DNA of 64,000 nucleotides from Bacillota bacterium (GTDB taxonomy: Bacteria; Bacillota; Clostridia; Lachnospirales; Lachnospiraceae): positions 62,001 to 126,000 of the forward strand of contig JAEWAK010000008.1 of the NCBI GenBank assembly GCA_023391695.1, read 5' to 3'. The position numbers and the translations under genes were made by a program. This document shows, in pieces, positions 59,174-64,000 of the stretch (within the stretch, counting starts at the first letter, position 1; each line of letters opens with the position of its first letter). Below the pieces are notes generated by a model, which saw nothing but the letters and a program-made list of their open reading frames with translations, searched no databases and had not been told where the DNA came from.

Positions 59174-62065
59174 ATGAGTACGAACGATGCAAATAAATAT
59201 AAGGAAGCGTTAATCAAGGCGGCCGAAAAAATCAGGGAACTGGATTTGGAACTGAAAAAATCAAAAGAGCAAAAGGAAATTGCGATCATAGGATATAATT
59301 GCAGATTTCCCGGCGGTGCTAATAATTCCCGGCTATTCTGGGAGAAGTTATCCCGGGGCTATGATGCTGTCACGGAAATAAAACCCGACCGGTTTGAGGC
59401 CGATGCCTTCTTTAGTGAGGACACACAGGAAAAAGGGAAAATGTATACCCGTTATGCCGCTTTTCTGGATGAAGATATTAAGAAATTTGATAACGTACAC
59501 TTTGAAATCTCAACGGTGGAAGCTGTATCGGTGGATCCGCAGCAAAAACTTTTACTGGAAGTAAGTTGGGAGGCGCTGGAGAATTCCGGCTTGGATATCG
59601 AGGCGTTAAAGGGAAGCAAAACAGGAGTATTCATAGGAATCGATGCAGTTGACTACGTTAACAGGGAAATGATTACAGGCAATGTGAAGGAGATTGAACC
59701 CTATTCACTGGTCGGGGTATCCTCCCATTCGGCAGCCGGCAGGCTTTCTTATTTTTATGATTTTAAAGGGCCGGCAGCCTGTTTAAGCACGGCTTGTTCC
59801 TCCTCCTTAATGGCCATGAACCTGGCAGTGGACAGTCTCAGAAACGGACAGTGTGACCTGGCGGTTGTCGGAGGTGTAAATCTCATGCTGGGTCCGGAAG
59901 CATATGTGGGATTATCCCAGTTTCATGCATTGTCACCCGACGGACGCTGTAAAACCTTTGATGCATCCGCGGATGGCTTCGGAAGAGGAGAAGGCTGCGG
60001 AGTACTTATATTAAAAAGATTGAGTGATGCCCAAAGAGATAAGAACCATATTGAGGCATTGGTAAGAGGAATCTATACGGGACAGGATGGAAAATCCAAC
60101 GGATTCTATGCACCAAACGGACTGGCGGAACAAAGAGTCCTTGCAGAAACTTTAAAAAATGCGAAACTGGACACAGAGGATATTGATTACATCGAAGCAC
60201 ACGGAACGGGAACCTCTCTGGGTGACTTTATCGAAGCGCAGGCCGTAGGTGAGGTATTTAAAAACAGAAAAGAGCCCATCCGGATCGGTACGGTAAAATC
60301 CAATATCGGGCATCTTGAGGCTGCGGCCGGAATGGCAGGTGTTATAAAAGTACTGCTTTCCTTAAAGAATAAACAGCTTCCCCCAAGTATTCATTTTAAA
60401 AATCCTAACCCCAATATTGACTGGGAGAGAATTCAGGTAGTAGACAAGCTTTGTCCCTGGGAAAGCAAAGGGAAAAAAAGGCGGGCCGGTATCAGCGCAT
60501 TCGGAATCAGCGGAACGCTGGTTCATGTAATACTGGAAGAAGCAGAGCCTGCGGCAGGTGAATTGCAGGAAGAAAAGGCAGTTATGCCGGAAAATATCAT
60601 AACCATATCTGCGAAGCACAAAAATGCACTATGGAATTCAGTTTCCCAATTCAGGGATTACCTTCGTTTATCGGAGGAAAATCTAAGTGATATTGCATAC
60701 TCCACAAACATTACAAGGGATAAAAACGAATACCGGTTTGCAGTGGTCGGAAACAGGAAAGAACAAATAATAAAGGAAATAGAGAACGCGCTGGAGCAGG
60801 AAGACGCGGGAAAATTCTACATGGGAAAAAAGGAGAGCAAAAAGAAAAAAACAGCATTTTTGTTCACAGGGCAGGGCTCCATCTATAAAGATGCGGCTAT
60901 AGAGTTTTATGAAAAGTCCAGAGAGTTCCGGGAAACCTTTGACCGGTGCAATGCCAGATTCCGGGAACTATTGGGGATTTCCGTGAAAGATACCCTGTTT
61001 GGGGAAGAGGATGAACGGCTGACCAATGGGTTTTATTCTCAGGCAGCAATCTTTTCCCTGGAGTACTCCTTGACCAAAGTCTGGGATACCTTAAAGATAA
61101 AGCCGGATTATGTGATCGGTCACAGCGTCGGAGAGTATGCGGCCCTGTGTTACAGCCAAATTTTGAGCTTTGAGGATGCGACGAATATGATCGCAATGAG
61201 AAGCAGGCTGATGGCAAGTGTAAAACCAAATGGAAAAATGGTGGGTGTTCTGGCCGATGAAACAACGATGTTTCAAGCTGTTCTGGAAAGCGGATGTAAA
61301 AATGTATCCATTGCGGCGGTGAATGCACCCAAAAATGTTACCGTTTCCGGACTAAGGGAAGAAGTGGATGCGGTAATCCGTGAATTACATAAAAAGGCCA
61401 GAGTATTTGTCAATGATCTTGGAATTTTATATCCTTATCATTCTGCTGCAATGAAAGAATACAAAGAGATATATGGCAACAGTCTGGACCATATTGTTTG
61501 CAATAAGGCGGCAGTGGGAGTGATTTCAAGTGTTACGGGAAGGCTGGAAGAAAACGCCGTATTTGAAAATAAAGTTTACTGGGCGGAACATCTTGAGAAA
61601 ACGGTTCATTTTATGAAAGCAATGCAGGAAGCGGAGAAACTGGGGGTTACAACATTTATTGAGATTGGCGGAAATGCGACTCTGTGCGGGTTGGCCGGCC
61701 AATGCGTGCAAAATGAAAATGCAGTTTTTGTGCCTTCACTCAGAAAAGGGGTAGGAGATTATAAACAGATTCTAGAATCCTTAAAACAGCTGTATCTGAA
61801 AGGCATAAAGATAGATTGGGAGGGATTCCATGAAAATTACGGTAAAGAAAAAATTGTTTTACCGAATTACCCTTTTGAGCGCAAGACATTATGGAAAGAA
61901 AAAGCAGCGGACAGAAAGCTGCTATGGGAAGAAAAAGCAGCAAATACAGAAAGGTTATGGGAAGAAAAAGCTGAGGTCAGCCTGTCTTATATGGAACAGT
62001 TATTAAAAAAGCAAAATGAGCAGCTGCTGAAACAGAAACAGGTTCTTGAGGGCATGCTCAGATAA
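59174..62065 (+). CDS. Type I polyketide synthase, KS-AT with docking coils
   Basis: 963 residues from the ATG at 59174 (AGGGG upstream; an in-frame ATG at 59129 is possible). N-terminal coiled-coil docking region (KYKEALIKAAEKIRELDLEL). KS with STACSSSLMA (Cys208), EAHGTGTSLGDFIEA and KSNIGHLEAAAG. AT with FTGQGSIY, GHSVGEYAALC (Ser651), AMRSRLM, and YPYHSAAM at the specificity motif (His756) instead of HAFH. The C-terminus has three 11-residue repeats (LWEEKAA type) and a coil (MEQLLKKQNEQLLKQKQVLE). It has no ACP or KR, so the next protein's N-terminal ACP probably completes a split module whose beta-keto group stays unreduced. Confidence 0.94.
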   Translation: MSTNDANKYKEALIKAAEKIRELDLELKKSKEQKEIAIIGYNCRFPGGANNSRLFWEKLSRGYDAVTEIKPDRFEADAFFSEDTQEKGKMYTRYAAFLDEDIKKFDNVHFEISTVEAVSVDPQQKLLLEVSWEALENSGLDIEALKGSKTGVFIGIDAVDYVNREMITGNVKEIEPYSLVGVSSHSAAGRLSYFYDFKGPAACLSTACSSSLMAMNLAVDSLRNGQCDLAVVGGVNLMLGPEAYVGLSQFHALSPDGRCKTFDASADGFGRGEGCGVLILKRLSDAQRDKNHIEALVRGIYTGQDGKSNGFYAPNGLAEQRVLAETLKNAKLDTEDIDYIEAHGTGTSLGDFIEAQAVGEVFKNRKEPIRIGTVKSNIGHLEAAAGMAGVIKVLLSLKNKQLPPSIHFKNPNPNIDWERIQVVDKLCPWESKGKKRRAGISAFGISGTLVHVILEEAEPAAGELQEEKAVMPENIITISAKHKNALWNSVSQFRDYLRLSEENLSDIAYSTNITRDKNEYRFAVVGNRKEQIIKEIENALEQEDAGKFYMGKKESKKKKTAFLFTGQGSIYKDAAIEFYEKSREFRETFDRCNARFRELLGISVKDTLFGEEDERLTNGFYSQAAIFSLEYSLTKVWDTLKIKPDYVIGHSVGEYAALCYSQILSFEDATNMIAMRSRLMASVKPNGKMVGVLADETTMFQAVLESGCKNVSIAAVNAPKNVTVSGLREEVDAVIRELHKKARVFVNDLGILYPYHSAAMKEYKEIYGNSLDHIVCNKAAVGVISSVTGRLEENAVFENKVYWAEHLEKTVHFMKAMQEAEKLGVTTFIEIGGNATLCGLAGQCVQNENAVFVPSLRKGVGDYKQILESLKQLYLKGIKIDWEGFHENYGKEKIVLPNYPFERKTLWKEKAADRKLLWEEKAANTERLWEEKAEVSLSYMEQLLKKQNEQLLKQKQVLEGMLR
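61889..61987 (+). repeat. Three 33-bp repeats near the end of PKS2
   Basis: Units at 61889-61921, 61922-61954 and 61955-61987 encode LWKEKAADRKL, LWEEKAANTER and LWEEKAEVSLS. They lengthen the helical linker between the AT post-region and the docking coil. Confidence 0.8.
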
Positions 62066-62072
62066 AGATAAA

Positions 62073-62202
62073 GTGACTATTCATTCACTGCGGTTTTGAC
62101 GAAGTGCGCAAGTATGCGCTTATGTATACAGAATGCAAGATACATAAATGGCGCTTTATTACTCGGAATTCTACGAATTTCTTGAGGGTTGTGAATCGTT
62201 AC
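62073..62202. mobile_element. MITE-like element (family 1), inverted copy between PKS2 and ACP-AMT
   Basis: Ends GTGACTATTCA and TGAATCGTTAC are near complements. The reverse complement carries AAGAAATTCGTAGAATTCCG, AAGCGCCA and ATACATAAGCGCATA, matching 52075-52187. It begins 8 bp after the PKS2 stop and ends 38 bp before the next start. Confidence 0.65.
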
Positions 62203-62239
62203 AAAATAAGGACAATTGATATAAGGAGGAAGATTTCCT

Positions 62240-64000
62240 ATGAAAACAGAGGTAGATGAAACAAGGGTTTTAAAAGTTACGGAAGAATTAAAAGAAATGA
62301 TCCATATGATATCGGGCATGGAAAAAGAGGAAATGGATGCGGACAGAAAACTTATTTCCTTCGGACTGGATTCCATCCTGCTTCTGACACTGTCGAAACA
62401 GCTTACTTCCAAGTATCGGATACAGATCCCGTTGGATGTATTTTTTACAACCTTGAACACGTTGCATTTAATTGCGGAATACATTGCGGATAATGTTGCT
62501 GCACAGTCCGTGGCAGAAGAACTACAGGAAGAAGAACTACAGGAAGAAGAAATTCAGGAAGAAGAAATACGGGAAAAAGAAATACGGGAAAAAGAAATAT
62601 GGAAAGAAGCGGACAGCGGGCTCTATAAAACCGGTTTACTGCCGGAAGAAATGAACGCGGCAAAGGACATTACATTAAACAGCGACGGCAAAGTGGATAT
62701 TGGTATGCTGATCAAGGTATTTGATAACCAGTATGAAATTATCACGACACAAAATGAAATCTTGAAAGTAATAGCGGGTGCGTCTGCAGCAAAGAATAAA
62801 TCGGTAAAACCCAAGGAACCGGATCAAAAAGGACCGGAAGCAGGAAAGAAGACAGCCCCAATAGCCGGCGATTACTACATTCCGTACCGTAAATTGGAGC
62901 TGGGAAAAGAAAATGGTGTAAACGAACTTCAATTAAAATACATTAAAAATATTGAGAAGCGTTTAAATGTATTAACACGGAATTCGAAGGACACCACACA
63001 AAAAAACAGGGGCGTCTATGCAAGCAACAGAAATTCCGCCGGATTCCGGCCTTTGTATAAAGAAATGCTCTACCAGATTATCGCGGAAGAAGGAAGGGGT
63101 TCCAAGCTTATCGATATTGATGGAAATGAAATGCTCGACCTTACAATGGGATTTGGTGTTCTCCTGTTCGGACACTGCCCGGAAATTGTCAGGGAGGCAC
63201 TAAGGAATGAAATTGAAAAAGGAATGCCGGTGGGACCGATGGGAAGACTTACCGGTCAGGTAGCACAGCATATTTCCGATTTGACAGGGGCCTCTAGAGT
63301 ATTCTTCTGTAACTCGGGAACAGAAGCAGATATGTTTGCGGTCCGGATAGCAAGAGCCGTTACAAAGAAAAATAAAGTCGTATGTTTTAAAGGTGCTTTC
63401 CATGGAACCTATGACGGCTTATTGGGAATTCCGACTTATTCAGGGGATCCGGATAATACGACGATTTCCGTTGCACCGGGGATTACGGACAATGCGGTAA
63501 GAGATTTGATCCTGTTGGATTATAACCGGGAAGATTCTTTAAAATACATCGAAGAACACAGTGATATTATTGCAGCCGTTATAACGGAGCCTGTCCAGAG
63601 CAGAAGACCGGATATCCAGCCGAAAGAATTTCTTAAAAAATTGAGAAAGGTTACGCAGGAAAATGACATTGCATTGATTTTTGATGAAATTATAACCGGT
63701 TTTCGGATTGCCGCCGGCGGGGCGCAGGAATACTTTGATGTGGAAGCAGATATTGTTACCTATGGAAAAGTGATCGGCGGCGGTATGCCGATCGGTGTGC
63801 TGGCCGGTAAGAGAAAGTATTTGGACAGTATCGACGGCGGAATGTGGAACTTCGGGGATGATTCCGTACCCCCCTGTGAAGACAGCAGGACTTTTGTGGC
63901 AGGAACTTTCTGCCATCATCCCATGGCAATGGCAGCCTGTAACGCAGTGCTGGAATTTATCAAGGAAAATAAGGCCAATATATATGATTCCCTGAATCAG
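62240..64000 (+). CDS. PKS-type ACP-aminotransferase (AMT) protein, 3' end outside window
   Basis: 587 codons are visible with no stop. The start ATG at 62240 has AAGGAGG 10 nt upstream. N-terminal ACP: LISFGLDSILLLTL, Ser45. A Glu-rich linker of six 15-bp repeats follows (~93-122), then a class III, glutamate-1-semialdehyde-type aminotransferase from ~250: SKLIDIDGNEMLDLTMGFGV, FCNSGTEADMFAVR, FKGAFHGTYDG, LIFDEIITGFR and TYGKVIGGGMPIG, with PLP Lys510. This matches the AMT domains of mycosubtilin/iturin synthetases, which convert a beta-keto thioester to a beta-amine. More domains (KS or NRPS) may follow outside. Confidence 0.93.
   Translation, partial: MKTEVDETRVLKVTEELKEMIHMISGMEKEEMDADRKLISFGLDSILLLTLSKQLTSKYRIQIPLDVFFTTLNTLHLIAEYIADNVAAQSVAEELQEEELQEEEIQEEEIREKEIREKEIWKEADSGLYKTGLLPEEMNAAKDITLNSDGKVDIGMLIKVFDNQYEIITTQNEILKVIAGASAAKNKSVKPKEPDQKGPEAGKKTAPIAGDYYIPYRKLELGKENGVNELQLKYIKNIEKRLNVLTRNSKDTTQKNRGVYASNRNSAGFRPLYKEMLYQIIAEEGRGSKLIDIDGNEMLDLTMGFGVLLFGHCPEIVREALRNEIEKGMPVGPMGRLTGQVAQHISDLTGASRVFFCNSGTEADMFAVRIARAVTKKNKVVCFKGAFHGTYDGLLGIPTYSGDPDNTTISVAPGITDNAVRDLILLDYNREDSLKYIEEHSDIIAAVITEPVQSRRPDIQPKEFLKKLRKVTQENDIALIFDEIITGFRIAAGGAQEYFDVEADIVTYGKVIGGGMPIGVLAGKRKYLDSIDGGMWNFGDDSVPPCEDSRTFVAGTFCHHPMAMAACNAVLEFIKENKANIYDSLNQ
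62516..62605 (+). repeat. Six 15-bp tandem repeats encoding a Glu-rich linker
   Basis: Units derived from GAAGAACTACAGGAA give EELQE, EELQE, EEIQE, EEIRE, KEIRE, KEIWK. They form a charged helical linker between the ACP and the aminotransferase; the first two units are identical, suggesting recent expansion. Confidence 0.88.

Noticed and set aside
62472..62654. Plus-strand ORF rich in Arg-Lys-Lys-Asn-Tyr repeats
   Set aside because: It is the out-of-frame reading of the 15-bp Glu-linker repeats in the ACP-aminotransferase gene.
1..64000. CRISPR array, tRNA or rRNA genes
   Set aside because: Repeats found are tandem without spacers or dispersed elements; no cloverleaf or rRNA sequence was recognised by eye.

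Overview
The window reads as a chromosomal segment of an anaerobic, moderately low-GC Firmicute, most likely a clostridial or Lachnospiraceae-type gut or soil bacterium. The reasons are strong AGGAGG-type ribosome binding sites, YesM/YesN-type two-component sugar regulation, an asrABC anaerobic sulfite reductase operon with a formate/nitrite-family channel, Agr-type peptide quorum sensing and clostridial-style ETF proteins. No tRNA, rRNA, CRISPR array, phage or transposase gene was seen.

Layout. (1) 1-1.35 kb: 5' end of an L-lactate permease gene, its FadR/GntR regulator, a near-consensus promoter and two PdhR/LldR-like operators. (2) 1.66-5.1 kb: a Gfo/Idh/MocA oxidoreductase, a MATE exporter, a 51-residue hydrophilic protein and a decayed flavodoxin-like pseudogene. 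(3) 5.1-20 kb: a glycan-use region with a GH88 unsaturated uronyl hydrolase, AraC regulators, a YesMN-like two-component system, a CUT1 sugar ABC transporter (lipoprotein and two permeases, no ATPase), an alpha/beta-hydrolase esterase, a GH94 phosphorylase and a flavin reductase. (4) 20.5-26.1 kb: a very large secreted subtilase. (5) 26.9-31.2 kb: hydrosulfide-type FNT channel, Crp/Fnr regulator and asrABC, with a Crp-like site at -41.5. (6) 31.6-38.1 kb: a PRD/PTS regulator, PTS EIIB and EIIC (ascorbate type), a phosphotriesterase-like lactonase, a creatininase-family hydrolase and a SIS protein; this block is bracketed by near-identical direct repeats. (7) 38.5-39.4 kb: a MarR-GNAT fusion.

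(8) 39.8-64 kb is the most interesting part: a polyketide biosynthetic cluster built onto an Agr quorum-sensing system. agrA-agrC end at a strong terminator. A second co-directional run then begins with agrD-agrB and continues into a dedicated acetyl-CoA carboxylase (accD, A, B, C), a hydroxymalonyl-ACP-type extender cassette (3-hydroxyacyl-CoA dehydrogenase, ACP, FkbH, acyl-CoA dehydrogenase) with its own ETF pair, a PKS (ACP-KS-AT-DH-KR-ACP), a free-standing AT, a KS-AT PKS and an ACP-aminotransferase protein that runs off the window. The predicted chemistry is a hydroxylated, beta-amino polyketide, conceptually like zwittermicin or iturin steps, made by an anaerobe under probable peptide quorum control. 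The product is not predictable from this window alone.

Several small non-coding repeats recur: a ~70-bp two-hairpin leader in front of two unrelated genes (14.0 and 47.7 kb), MITE-like elements with terminal inverted repeats (18.9, 52.1 and 62.1 kb; another family at 20.0 and 15.5 kb), and shared palindromes upstream of agrA and agrD. All functional calls come from reading the sequence; no database search was possible.
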